32,871 nucleotides of DNA. Source: a virus. Below the pieces are notes generated by a model that ran no database searches, was not told where the DNA came from, and saw only the letters and a program-made list of their open reading frames with translations. The stretch is from positions 1 through 32,871 of the IMG/VR virus record IMGVR_UViG_3300010430_000308, one strand, 5' to 3'. This document shows, in pieces, positions 6,145-14,224 of this stretch (position 1 is the first letter of the stretch; each line of letters starts with the position of its first letter). A program made the position numbers and the translations under genes.

Positions 6145-6342
6145 ATGAAATATAGTGCAGAAGCGTTTTTTAAAAATATAGAACTGGGTGGGTGCAAATA
6201 TATATATGGAGGACTAAAAGAAATGGGATCTATATGCACCCTTGAAAGGCAAAAGGGTAACCAATATTGCGCAAAACATCAAGATTTGTGTATAATAGAA
6301 CCCAAAGATATTAATCTGCATGGAATTGATTTATTGGTGTGA
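6145..6342 (+). CDS. GcrA C-terminal-like zinc protein
   Basis: The 65-residue protein has C17-x13-C31-x10-C42-x2-H45 with the text CKYIYGG, then GNQYCAKH. This follows the pattern at the C-terminus of the alphaproteobacterial cell-cycle regulator GcrA (C-K-W-P-x-G ... C-x10-C-x2-H). The N-terminal helix-turn-helix of GcrA is missing, so this is a stand-alone domain. In GcrA the C-terminal region contacts the primary sigma factor, so a phage protein of this shape could modulate host transcription; this is inference. No clear ribosome site precedes ATG 6145, and a promoter-like sequence lies just upstream. Confidence 0.65.
   Translation: MKYSAEAFFKNIELGGCKYIYGGLKEMGSICTLERQKGNQYCAKHQDLCIIEPKDINLHGIDLLV
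6267..6296 (+). promoter_or_regulatory. Promoter-like site before terminase genes
   Basis: TTGCGC (6267-6272) and a perfect TATAAT (6291-6296) have 18-base spacing. They lie inside the end of the GcrA-like gene and 50 bases before the terminase small subunit. TTTGTGTATAAT is identical over 12 bases to the site at 5506-5517. It may start the packaging/late transcript. Confidence 0.5.
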
Positions 6343-6345
6343 CGT

Positions 6346-6840
6346 ATGCGAAAAGCTTCACCCAAAATGCGTACAACAGGAAAGAGCGGGTTCATGAAAA
6401 AAAACAAAGATGTCGGGAGGCCTAAGGCTTTCGAAACCCCCCAAAAGTTGAAAGATAAATGCTCTAAATATTTTGCGTTCTGTGAGGAGCAAGGCAAAGC
6501 GAAAACAATGGCGGGGCTTATATGTTTTCTGGATATATGCGATGATACTTTTGGTAACTATCTCAAGGGCTTATATGACGCAAGTTGCGACCCTCAAAAA
6601 GACAATTTTTCCGAAACGATCAAAAAAGCTAGGAAATTTATTGAAAATGATAAGCTTGATAGAGCCCTAAGGGGCGAGTACGTCCCGTCTGTTGCTATAT
6701 TCGATTTGAAGAACAATCACGGATACGCGGATAAGGTTGAACAAACAACCACACATAAGGGCGAGGCTGAGGTTTCGCTTAATTTCGTGGACGCAGAAGA
6801 AGCGCAACGGGCATATCAGAAAGCGTTAAGGGATGAATGA
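6346..6840 (+). CDS. terS: Terminase small subunit
   Basis: The protein contains the small-terminase pattern in order: GRPKAFETPQKL, then TMAGLICFLDI with helix-turn-helix character, then ETIKKARKFIE and AIFDLKNNHGYADK. It recognises the packaging site on phage DNA and loads the large subunit. The large subunit follows with an 8-base overlap, confirming context. Start is uncertain: ATG 6346 (164 aa) lies 3 bases after the previous stop, while ATG 6394 gives 148 aa, has AGGAAAGAG upstream and begins MKKNKDVGRPK, closer to usual family starts. Confidence 0.9.
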   Translation: MRKASPKMRTTGKSGFMKKNKDVGRPKAFETPQKLKDKCSKYFAFCEEQGKAKTMAGLICFLDICDDTFGNYLKGLYDASCDPQKDNFSETIKKARKFIENDKLDRALRGEYVPSVAIFDLKNNHGYADKVEQTTTHKGEAEVSLNFVDAEEAQRAYQKALRDE

Positions 6841-8455
6841 TAAGGTATGGCCGCCTGATTACAGCGATGAAATAACGCGCAGGATAAAGCTTCTAAGAAA
6901 ATTAAATTCCGATCCTGACTTGCGCCACGCCGTAATGTCACATTATAAAAACAATCCTATCGACTGGATTAATGACTGGTCGATAACATATGATCCACGC
7001 AACAAATCCCCGAAACCTAAAATGCTCCCGTTCGTTCTTTTCCCGAAGCAGGAGGAGCTTATTTTATTCCTGCTCTCTTGCATAGATGAGGGGGAAAGCG
7101 GACTTGTGGAGAAATGCCGGGACATGGGGGCGAGCTGGGTATGTTGCGCGTTCTCTGTATGGTTGTGGATATTTAAGGATGGGGCAAGTGTCGGCTGGGG
7201 GTCACGCAAAGAGATGCTTGTCGATAAATTAGGCGATCCAGACTCAATCTTTCAGAAAATGCGTATAATCATACAAAACTTGCCTTTGTGGATGCTCCCT
7301 GATGGATTCAGCGAGCGTGAACACAGTAATTACATGAAACTTATAAATCCCGAAAGCGGCGCGAATATTGTTGGGGAGGCCGGGGATAATATCGGGCGTG
7401 GTGGTCGCTCCATGATTTATTTTAAAGATGAATCCGCTCATTACGAAAGACCGGAACTGATAGAGGCGGCTTTGGGGGACAATACGGACGTCCAGATTGA
7501 CATATCAAGCGTGCGCGGTACAGGTAACGTGTTTTATAGGCGTAGGATGGCCGGGCATATTTGGGAAAAAGATTCTGATATGGAAAGGGGGCGGACTAGA
7601 ATTTTTATCATGGACTGGAGGGACCACCCGCTCAAAACTCAAGATTGGTACGACAGGCGGCGTGCGAAGTGGGAAAGGGATGGGTTGCTGCATATCTTCT
7701 CTCAAGAAGTGGACCGTGATTATACGAGTTCTATGGATCGTATTGTAATACCCCAAAAATGGGTTAAGGCGGCGGTTGACGCTCATATTAAGCTGGGCAT
7801 ATCGGAAGACGGCGAAAAAGTAGCGGGCCTTGATGTGGCGGACGAGGGCGGCGATAAAAACGCTCTATCAATTAAATACGGGGTTATCCTTAAATATTGC
7901 GAGCACTGGGGTGAGGGGGATGTCGGGAATTCCGCGCGGCGTTCTTTCTCAAAATCAATGGAGATGGGCTGCACTTCATTTAATTACGATAGTGTCGGTG
8001 TAGGCTCCGGGGTTAAATCTGAGGCGAACCGGATGCGTGATGACGGTGTCTTGTCGCAAAATTTGATTATCAGTCCGTGGAACGGCGGGGCGTCTCCTCT
8101 CAATAAGGAGGAGCACTTAATCCAGAATGACCGAAATTCCCCGATTATTGGAGATTTTTTCTTAAACTTAAAAGCTCAAGCTTGGTGGAATCTACGCACT
8201 CGTTTTGAGAATACATATAAGGCAATTGTGGAAGGAGAAGACTACCCTCACGAGGAGCTTATAAGCCTCCCTAGTAGCTTACCGCGCTTGCATGAAATTA
8301 TGATGGAGCTATCACAACCACAAGTAATATATGATGGAAAGGGAAAGCTAAAGATCGATAAAAAGCCCGATGGCTCGAAATCCCCCAATCTGGCTGATTC
8401 TATTGTAATGTGCTACACATCAAATAAAATTATTTCTATCCTTGATGCTATATGA
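6833..8455 (+). CDS. terL: Terminase large subunit
   Basis: The 540-residue packaging motor has an ATPase domain followed by an RNase H-like nuclease. A deviant Walker A lies at EKCRDMGASW (residues 93-102) and Walker B at MIYFKDE (194-200, Asp199/Glu200). Nuclease acidic residues are Asp334 in GLDVADEGGD, Asp386 in NYDSVGVGSG and Asp522 in NLADSIV. It pumps DNA into the prohead through the portal and cuts the concatemer. Length and motif order are normal and no truncation is seen. Its start overlaps the small-subunit gene. Confidence 0.95.
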   Translation: MNDKVWPPDYSDEITRRIKLLRKLNSDPDLRHAVMSHYKNNPIDWINDWSITYDPRNKSPKPKMLPFVLFPKQEELILFLLSCIDEGESGLVEKCRDMGASWVCCAFSVWLWIFKDGASVGWGSRKEMLVDKLGDPDSIFQKMRIIIQNLPLWMLPDGFSEREHSNYMKLINPESGANIVGEAGDNIGRGGRSMIYFKDESAHYERPELIEAALGDNTDVQIDISSVRGTGNVFYRRRMAGHIWEKDSDMERGRTRIFIMDWRDHPLKTQDWYDRRRAKWERDGLLHIFSQEVDRDYTSSMDRIVIPQKWVKAAVDAHIKLGISEDGEKVAGLDVADEGGDKNALSIKYGVILKYCEHWGEGDVGNSARRSFSKSMEMGCTSFNYDSVGVGSGVKSEANRMRDDGVLSQNLIISPWNGGASPLNKEEHLIQNDRNSPIIGDFFLNLKAQAWWNLRTRFENTYKAIVEGEDYPHEELISLPSSLPRLHEIMMELSQPQVIYDGKGKLKIDKKPDGSKSPNLADSIVMCYTSNKIISILDAI

Positions 8456-8479
8456 TAAAATCAAAAAAAAGGGATTCTT

Positions 8480-9844
8480 ATGGGCCAGCTTGAACAGGGC
8501 GAAGAAATATTAAATGAAAAAGATGGCGGTCAAGAGGTTAGCAATTCGTTAACCGAGCTTTTTACGTCTTTAACCCGTGGCGGAAACTTGGGGGGCTCTC
8601 AGCTATCCCAAACGGACACGCAATATTTAAATCTTCGCTATTATCTTATATCGAATGATAGAAACTTACTATCATGGATGTATATGGAGCATGGGATTGT
8701 CCAAACATTAGTGGATCAGCCCGTCGATGATGCGTTTAGGGAGGGATTCAAATTAAAGACGAATCTTTTAGACCCTGATCAAATTCGAGAGCTTGAGCTG
8801 TACATGGAAAAAGACCGTGTCACAGAGTGCATCAAGACCTCATTAAAGTGGGTTAGACTTTATGGCGGCGGTGCCATCATTATTATGACAGATCAAAAAC
8901 CCGACACCGAGTTAAATATCGAGTCATTAGACGAATCATCCTGCCTTGAGTTTCGTTCGGCTGATTTATGGGAGTTGGTGGGGGATAAGCTGGGCACCGA
9001 GGGGTATTACAATGTCGAGCCGGACTTTTACAACTTTTACGGTCAACGAATCCATAAGAGCCGCGTTTATCGTCTGGAAGGTAAGCAGGCCCCATCGTTC
9101 TTGAAGCGCCGCCTTAGGGGTTGGGGGATGTCTGAGCTTGAAAAGCTAGTGCGCTCGATCAATCAATACATGAAAAATCAAAACGTTATTTTTGAATTGA
9201 TGGATGAGGCCAAAGTCGATATTTATCAGATCGAAGGGTTTAATTCAGCTTTAATGACAAAAAACGGAACGGACTCTCTCTCGAAGCGTATCCAGCTAGC
9301 GAACCAAATGAAGAATTTCCAGAATGCGCTAACGATGGATACGAGGGACGCATACTCTCAAAAGCAAATGAATTTCACAGGCCTTTCTGAATTGCTGAAA
9401 CAAATACGTGAGGGCATCGCCGCTGATTTAAAAATGCCTGTCACAAAGTTGTTTGGAATCTCCTCAGCAGGGTTTAATTCTGGTGAGGACGATATTGAAA
9501 ACTACAACTCGATGATTGAGAGCGAGATACGATCAAAGATTAAGTTTATTGTTCTGGATGTAGTGAATATCGTATGCCAGAAATTATTTGGGTTTATTCC
9601 AGAAGACTTAGACCTAGAGTTCCCCGAACTCCGTATGATGTCTACTGAGCAAGAGGAGATTGTAAAGACAAACCAATACAACAGAATTATATCTTCGTAT
9701 CAATCAGGGCTTATCAGCGGTCAAGAAGCTAAGCAGTCTTTAAACCAAGGTTCTTTATTGCCTATCATGATTGATGAAGATGAAGAAGTCGAGGCCCCTA
9801 TTCAAGGGGATTTTATAGCAAAAAATAAAGGAGTGGATGGATAA
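8480..9844 (+). CDS. Portal protein (DUF1073/Phage_portal_3 type)
   Basis: The 454-residue protein follows the large terminase and has portal-type landmarks: YLISNDRNLLSWMYMEHG, then VDQPVDDAFREG, then RLYGGGAIII and KLFGISSAGFNSGEDDIENY. These match the DUF1073 portal family. It forms the dodecameric vertex ring through which DNA is packaged. The DUF1073 label is sometimes linked to anti-CBASS Acb1 in databases, but length and position here support a portal. The C-terminal 60 residues are acidic. A GGGA site precedes ATG 8480. Confidence 0.9.
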   Translation: MGQLEQGEEILNEKDGGQEVSNSLTELFTSLTRGGNLGGSQLSQTDTQYLNLRYYLISNDRNLLSWMYMEHGIVQTLVDQPVDDAFREGFKLKTNLLDPDQIRELELYMEKDRVTECIKTSLKWVRLYGGGAIIIMTDQKPDTELNIESLDESSCLEFRSADLWELVGDKLGTEGYYNVEPDFYNFYGQRIHKSRVYRLEGKQAPSFLKRRLRGWGMSELEKLVRSINQYMKNQNVIFELMDEAKVDIYQIEGFNSALMTKNGTDSLSKRIQLANQMKNFQNALTMDTRDAYSQKQMNFTGLSELLKQIREGIAADLKMPVTKLFGISSAGFNSGEDDIENYNSMIESEIRSKIKFIVLDVVNIVCQKLFGFIPEDLDLEFPELRMMSTEQEEIVKTNQYNRIISSYQSGLISGQEAKQSLNQGSLLPIMIDEDEEVEAPIQGDFIAKNKGVDG

Positions 9845-9845
9845 C

Positions 9846-10154
9846 ATGGCAACACAACCAACAGATATCGAAAAATATCAATTAGATGCGGCAGCGGATA
9901 CGCTTTATTACGCGAAGAACAGCGGTAGAGGACAAGAGCGGCAGCGGAGTATTATCGAGGTTACGGGCGGGACTGTGAATGTTTTGGGCTCACTTCATAA
10001 GCCCGTTACGCCTCTCACGGATATGACGGAAACTGCGGCGGGGTTTTCAGGGATTGACACGTTCGCCTCTGTTCCAACATGGCTTTATTTCGAGACCGTG
10101 AGCGGTGCGCCAGTCGTCACATTATCATCTATTGAATTAGAATTGGCGGTGTAG
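9846..10154 (+). CDS. Hypothetical virion-type protein (102 aa)
   Basis: ATG 9846 is chosen because AAGGAG (9828-9833) is too close to the alternative ATG 9837. The product starts MATQPTDIEKYQLDAAADTLYYAK. Its second half is beta-rich (ATWLYFETVSG-like segment, then VVTLSSIELELAV). It begins one base after the portal stop and heads a run of beta-rich proteins, so a capsid or head-fibre component is the likely role. No family is recognised. Confidence 0.65.
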   Translation: MATQPTDIEKYQLDAAADTLYYAKNSGRGQERQRSIIEVTGGTVNVLGSLHKPVTPLTDMTETAAGFSGIDTFASVPTWLYFETVSGAPVVTLSSIELELAV

Positions 10155-10155
10155 T

Positions 10156-10497
10156 ATGTCAGTTTTTATTCAAGAGGAACTTTTCGGGGGCGCGTCTTTT
10201 GGTGATGGGTCCGTTAGGAAACGTTTAGCAACAGGCGTTGACGCGAACACAGGCGGAAATTCTATTATAGGGGTCACAGACACTTCGGTTCCTAGGACCA
10301 TTACTTTAAGCACTTCCGATTCTATAAATGGAAAAACTATTTTTATTAAGGATGAGAGCGGCGGAGCCGGAACGAATAATATAACAATAAATACACAGGG
10401 CGGCCAACTTATAGACGGCGCGGTATCAATAGCAATAATCGTAAATTATGGAGTCGGGCGGGTTTATTCGGACGGCACCAACTGGTTTACGTGGTAG
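10156..10497 (+). CDS. Beta-rich fibre-tip-like protein
   Basis: The 113-residue protein resembles a module often found at the ends of phage fibres: PRTITLSTSDSINGKTIFI, then NNITINTQGGQLIDG, then VYSDGTNWF. In other phages this module is usually part of a longer fibre, whereas here it stands alone between portal and MuF. It starts two bases after the preceding stop. A trimeric head-fibre or decoration role is inferred from composition and position. Confidence 0.65.
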   Translation: MSVFIQEELFGGASFGDGSVRKRLATGVDANTGGNSIIGVTDTSVPRTITLSTSDSINGKTIFIKDESGGAGTNNITINTQGGQLIDGAVSIAIIVNYGVGRVYSDGTNWFTW

Positions 10498-10509
10498 GAG
10501 AGATTAAAA

Positions 10510-11712
10510 ATGTCAGATTTAGCGCACAATTCAAATGAGGTGCCATCGGTGCCAACTGCATTGAACGCCATATATGTTGCCAAATATGGTAACGATTCTA
10601 ATAAAGGATTATCAGAGGAAAGCCCTAAACTTACAATCGGAGCGGCTATTACAGCTGCCAACGCTTTAATACCTTCAGCGAGCAATCGAATTGAAATACA
10701 TGTCCTTGATAGCGGAACTTATACAGAAGATGTTGTATTGCCAGCTTTTTTAGATTTAGACGCGCCATGCGTAACATTGGAAAGCGTGGGCGGGACTGCC
10801 TTGGATATGGGAGAGGATTCATCCGTACAGTTGCTATCCATTGATGTTTCGACTGGCGGTATTGGTCTTAAATACGAAAGCTCCTCAACAAACAAGGGGT
10901 TCGTGAAGATCAAGAGCATTATCGCGGGTGATACATCGGAAGCCGCAGTTCTTTTAGGGGGCCGGGCATCAATTGAAATAAATTCGATTAAGGTCGGCAG
11001 CGGAACAGGCGTAAGATTATCTCCAATTTTAGCACCTTTCCCAGCAATAAATGAGCATTCAATAAAATTTGATGAAATTGAATTGACCGGAGCCGGGACT
11101 GCATTGCAATTAAACGGGACGAATGATGATTGCTTGGTGATGGGGATTTCAATTAAATCTGTAGTCGCTGGGGCCAACGCGATTCATGTTAATAATGGTA
11201 AAATAGAATTTACTGGCTGCATTGTGGATTTGAACGGCGGGTTTGTTTGGGATGTGGAGCCTGCCGGGGAGTTAAATTTTATTTGTGGCAATGTTGTAAG
11301 GCAAAACACTTCTGGTGAATTTATTACTAAGGGTAACGTAAGCTCGTTTGTATCCAGTGAGGAAGTAAAGCGTTTTAAAATCCAAACAATAAGTACTGCG
11401 GATGTTGAGGTATATCGTGTGCCTCTCGCGGAAGGCGATATGTACGGATTTACAGTAGAGGCCGTTGGGTTTAGGGATACGGAAGATTCCGCATCTTATC
11501 AAAATGTACAGAATGCCTTTTTTAGGGATACAGGCGGTCTTACACAAAGGGTGGGCACTCAAGATGGAGATGGTATCAGAACTACAACGGACCCAAATTA
11601 TAAAATTCAATTTACCGTAGATGGCAATGACGCAGTCATTTCTGCTAGAGGAAGTCTATTAGATACGGTTAATTGGGATATAAAAATCAGGGAGGCGCGT
11701 AAGGATGGCTGA
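10510..11712 (+). CDS. Right-handed beta-helix protein (head fibre candidate)
   Basis: The 400-residue protein opens with a motif typical of pectate-lyase-like phage and surface proteins (IYVAKYGNDSNKGLSEESP). Repeating short strands with Gly/Asn turns follow over residues about 30-270, consistent with a parallel beta-helix. A separate C-terminal domain (about 280-400) contains FFRDTGGLTQRVGTQDGDG. Such helices bind or cleave polysaccharide in tailspikes, but no catalytic residues can be assigned here. GGAGAG precedes the ATG. It lies in the head-gene region rather than the tail, so a capsid-borne fibre or enzyme is the inferred role. Confidence 0.7.
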   Translation: MSDLAHNSNEVPSVPTALNAIYVAKYGNDSNKGLSEESPKLTIGAAITAANALIPSASNRIEIHVLDSGTYTEDVVLPAFLDLDAPCVTLESVGGTALDMGEDSSVQLLSIDVSTGGIGLKYESSSTNKGFVKIKSIIAGDTSEAAVLLGGRASIEINSIKVGSGTGVRLSPILAPFPAINEHSIKFDEIELTGAGTALQLNGTNDDCLVMGISIKSVVAGANAIHVNNGKIEFTGCIVDLNGGFVWDVEPAGELNFICGNVVRQNTSGEFITKGNVSSFVSSEEVKRFKIQTISTADVEVYRVPLAEGDMYGFTVEAVGFRDTEDSASYQNVQNAFFRDTGGLTQRVGTQDGDGIRTTTDPNYKIQFTVDGNDAVISARGSLLDTVNWDIKIREARKDG

Positions 11713-12076
11713 GATTAGTAACAGCGGAATACATGGCTCTGGTATAGGATTGACAATTGATGGTTTCCAACTTTACGGAGATACGAATAATTTAGATGTA
11801 AAGCTTAATAGTTTTGTTACGCTTAATAATACAAGCGGTGGGTTAATAAATTTAACGGGCGCTTATTTAGGCGCACCGAACGGGTCTTTCGCTCACAGCT
11901 TGATCGTTTACAATATTTCTAGCAATGACATCGTTTTGAAGCATAATGATATTTTATCAAGCATAGGCAATCGTTTTTTTAATAAATCTGGATTAGATAT
12001 TGTTTTAGGCTCATTGGAGCTGGCGTCATTCTATCATGTAGAATTGCCGGAGCGTCATGGATGGATACAAGCATAA
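11705..12076 (+). CDS. Beta-rich virion-type protein (123 aa)
   Basis: The start overlaps the beta-helix gene by 8 bases. The product is rich in Gly, Asn, Ser and hydrophobic strands (SGIGLTIDGFQLYGDTN, GGLINLTGAYLG) and has no Cys or signal peptide. It looks like a small fibre, cap or chaperone partner for the preceding beta-helix protein, inferred from the tight coupling. No family is recognised. Confidence 0.6.
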   Translation: MAEISNSGIHGSGIGLTIDGFQLYGDTNNLDVKLNSFVTLNNTSGGLINLTGAYLGAPNGSFAHSLIVYNISSNDIVLKHNDILSSIGNRFFNKSGLDIVLGSLELASFYHVELPERHGWIQA

Positions 12077-12112
12077 TTTAGATGAACCCAATATCATGCA
12101 GGGCTAATTAAC

Positions 12113-13051
12113 ATGAAAAGACTGGAGCCTATACGATTAAAGAGCTCTTATTATTCTGGGGTTGAGGAATCTATCAGAAAATTTTTTCTTGATACGATAT
12201 TCGCCCCGTTAATTTCGGAATTACGCGAAAGTAATATAGAAATAAAGAATGATACGGGCGGGGCCTTATTATCGGCCTTGAGGTCCGGGCGCGTATATTA
12301 CGAATCCGGGCTATTCCGTGGCGGGTTTAATTCTGAAATATCCAAAGAGCTAAAGTCCATCGGGGCTTCGTACGTTCGGTCTAAAAAAGCATGGAGGCTC
12401 GCGGACAGCAAGCTGGACTCGAACTTACGCGTTGGAGTGCAAATCGCAGAGCAAAGGCTTTTAGGCCTTCAGTCCCGCGTTATTAGTAAAATAGATGACA
12501 TTGATATTGATGGGGCTTTAAAGCAATTAAGCTTCAATTTCGATGATTCTGTCAAAAAGATTAACAAGGATTTGGGCAAAACTATCAAAAGCCTATCTAT
12601 TCCTTTCGAGCTTACGCCGGAGCAAAGCGAAATAATAAAAGAGCAGTGGCAGGAAAACTTAAAGATATTCGTAAAGGATTGGGCGGAAGAAAATATTCTT
12701 TCTATGCGAAATGAGATATTGCGAAACACAGAGTCCGGCTTTCGGGCGGCTGCAATGGAAAGAACGATTTCGAGAAAATATCAATCATCAAAGACAAAGG
12801 CGCGTTTTTTAGCGCGGCAAGAAACAAGCTTGTTGATGAGCAAGGTACGAGAAACCCGGTATCAGGACGCGGGAGTTTTTAGATATGAATGGCGAACGTC
12901 TCAGGATTCGCGCGTGCGGAGTAGGCATGCTGATCTTAATGGCAAGATATTCAGTTGGGGTAACCCTCCTATTGTTAATGAGGAAGGGGACAGGAAGAAT
13001 CCGGGGGAGGATTTCGAGTGTCGCTGCATAGCAATTCCTATTCTGGAGTAA
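12113..13051 (+). CDS. MuF-like head morphogenesis protein
   Basis: The C-terminal third matches the SPP1 gp7/Mu F minor head domain: FLARQETSLLMSKVRETRY, then EWRTSQDSRVRSRHADLNGK, then GEDFECRCIAIP at the end. The N-terminal two-thirds is helical and Lys-rich and may contact portal or DNA. Minor head proteins of this type are packaged with the portal. No toxin domain is fused at the C-terminus. The gene follows the beta-rich cassette, whereas in most phages it directly follows the portal. Confidence 0.9.
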   Translation: MKRLEPIRLKSSYYSGVEESIRKFFLDTIFAPLISELRESNIEIKNDTGGALLSALRSGRVYYESGLFRGGFNSEISKELKSIGASYVRSKKAWRLADSKLDSNLRVGVQIAEQRLLGLQSRVISKIDDIDIDGALKQLSFNFDDSVKKINKDLGKTIKSLSIPFELTPEQSEIIKEQWQENLKIFVKDWAEENILSMRNEILRNTESGFRAAAMERTISRKYQSSKTKARFLARQETSLLMSKVRETRYQDAGVFRYEWRTSQDSRVRSRHADLNGKIFSWGNPPIVNEEGDRKNPGEDFECRCIAIPILE

Positions 13052-13065
13052 AAAAATAAAACACT

Positions 13066-13093
13066 TTGAATTTTTTTTTTATGATGCTATGAT
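13066..13093 (+). promoter_or_regulatory. Promoter-like site before capsid operon
   Basis: TTGAAT (13066-13071) and TATGAT (13088-13093) have 16-base spacing, and the spacer includes a run of ten T (13071-13080). The site is in the 90-base gap between MuF and the protease/scaffold gene, the largest + strand gap in the structural region. It could boost capsid gene expression. Confidence 0.45.
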
Positions 13094-13141
13094 ATTCACA
13101 ATAATAATAAGTTCGCGTTAAGCGGCGGTAAGGTCATTCAT

Positions 13142-14212
13142 ATGAGTGAAAAAAGTGTATCCGTTTCGGATGGGGTCTCATCGGAGAAAAGCTTCAATGG
13201 CGGGGTTGTAAGCGAGATTTCTAATGCGTCACGCATGCCGGACGTTTATTATTGCAAGCATATGGTTTCAGGCTTAGCCGGATACGATGAAGAAACAATA
13301 CTTGTTGATCTCCCCGCTATCAAAAAAATGTCAAAAACATTTATTGGTAAGCCAGTTTATACAGAGCACAAACGAGTTAATCTCGAAAAAATCCAACAAG
13401 AAGCCGATGGCTATGTCACTGATTGCTGGTACTGTGAAAAGACAGGTTGGCTTTGGTCAAAATTTATCGCAATTTCAGACGAATCAAGGGCGGCCATCGA
13501 TAGAGGCTGGTCTGTTTCAAACGCGTACGATCCAAAAGAATGGGCTGACGGCGGCACCTACACGAACATATCCTATACGCGGGAGATTTTGGACGGTAAC
13601 TTTACTCATTTGGCACTTGTGCCAAATCCCCGATACGAATCGGCGGTTATTTTAGACGCTGAAAGTTATAAGTCATTAATGAGTGACCTTGACAATCAGA
13701 TTGAACTTAAAAACAGCAAAGGAAAGAGAAAACCTATGTTAAAATTTTTCAAAAATGAAAAAAAAGAACTTACTTCTCTTGATGACCTTGAGGGCGCGAT
13801 GATCGAATTGCAGAACGGTAAAACTGTTTCTGTTCAAGAGATGGTCAATGCCGTTGAGGACATGAAGAAGAAAGAAAAAGATATGGATGAAAAAACAAAT
13901 ATGGATTCCATGATCCGGGTTGGCGAAGAAGAAATGCCACTTAAGGAGCTTGTTAATAAATACATGAATATGTGTGAAGAGCGGGACAACGCTAAAGACG
14001 ACATGGATATGGATGAAAACAAGGAAAAAAAGAACGAGGACGAAGGCGAAAAAGAAGAAGACGAAAAAATGGAGAAGAAGAACTCCACGTCTAAAGATAG
14101 CTCTGATAAAAAGCATTTCGAAGAGCTTCGCAACGCTGGTGTTGGCTCTTTTGAGAAAACTTTGCCATATTCAAAAATTGACGGGTTGTCCGTTGGTAAA
14201 TCAAAATACTAA
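13142..14212 (+). CDS. DUF2213 prohead protease with C-terminal scaffold
   Basis: The N-terminal domain (residues about 20-180) has DUF2213 landmarks: KTFIGKPVYTEHK, then WSVSNAYDPKEW, then THLALVPNPRYESA. This family sits where prohead proteases sit. The C-terminal part (about 199-330) is a highly charged Lys/Glu/Asp helix, as expected for a scaffold, ending in a short region (FEKTLPYSKIDGL). An in-frame ATG at 13736 (residue 199) has AAAGGAAAGAG upstream, so a separate scaffold may be made from the same gene, as in lambda C/Nu3. Catalytic residues are not assigned with certainty. Confidence 0.85.
   Translation: MSEKSVSVSDGVSSEKSFNGGVVSEISNASRMPDVYYCKHMVSGLAGYDEETILVDLPAIKKMSKTFIGKPVYTEHKRVNLEKIQQEADGYVTDCWYCEKTGWLWSKFIAISDESRAAIDRGWSVSNAYDPKEWADGGTYTNISYTREILDGNFTHLALVPNPRYESAVILDAESYKSLMSDLDNQIELKNSKGKRKPMLKFFKNEKKELTSLDDLEGAMIELQNGKTVSVQEMVNAVEDMKKKEKDMDEKTNMDSMIRVGEEEMPLKELVNKYMNMCEERDNAKDDMDMDENKEKKNEDEGEKEEDEKMEKKNSTSKDSSDKKHFEELRNAGVGSFEKTLPYSKIDGLSVGKSKY
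13736..14212 (+). CDS. Putative internal-start scaffold product
   Basis: ATG 13736 is in frame with the protease gene, preceded by AAAGGAAAGAG at 13718-13728. It begins MLKFFKNEKKELTSLDDL, exactly where the protease-like part ends and the charged helical part begins. The 158-residue product would be a free scaffold for capsid assembly. Nested scaffold starts are known in other phages; expression here is inferred only. Confidence 0.45.
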   Translation: MLKFFKNEKKELTSLDDLEGAMIELQNGKTVSVQEMVNAVEDMKKKEKDMDEKTNMDSMIRVGEEEMPLKELVNKYMNMCEERDNAKDDMDMDENKEKKNEDEGEKEEDEKMEKKNSTSKDSSDKKHFEELRNAGVGSFEKTLPYSKIDGLSVGKSKY

Positions 14213-14224
14213 GGAGGTTTTTAA

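Noticed and set aside
8480-9844. Anti-CBASS Acb1 reading of the DUF1073 protein
   Set aside because: Size and position after terminase fit a portal, and I see no clear paired H-x-T/S motifs expected for an Acb1-type nuclease.
13050-13080. A-run and T-run after the MuF gene as an intrinsic terminator
   Set aside because: The stem would be only A-T pairs without GC, so a terminator is unlikely; the T-run serves better as a promoter spacer.
13739-14133. Two opposite-strand frames over the scaffold region
   Set aside because: They are Phe/Ser-rich complements of the Lys/Glu-rich scaffold codons, a common shadow, with no start signals.
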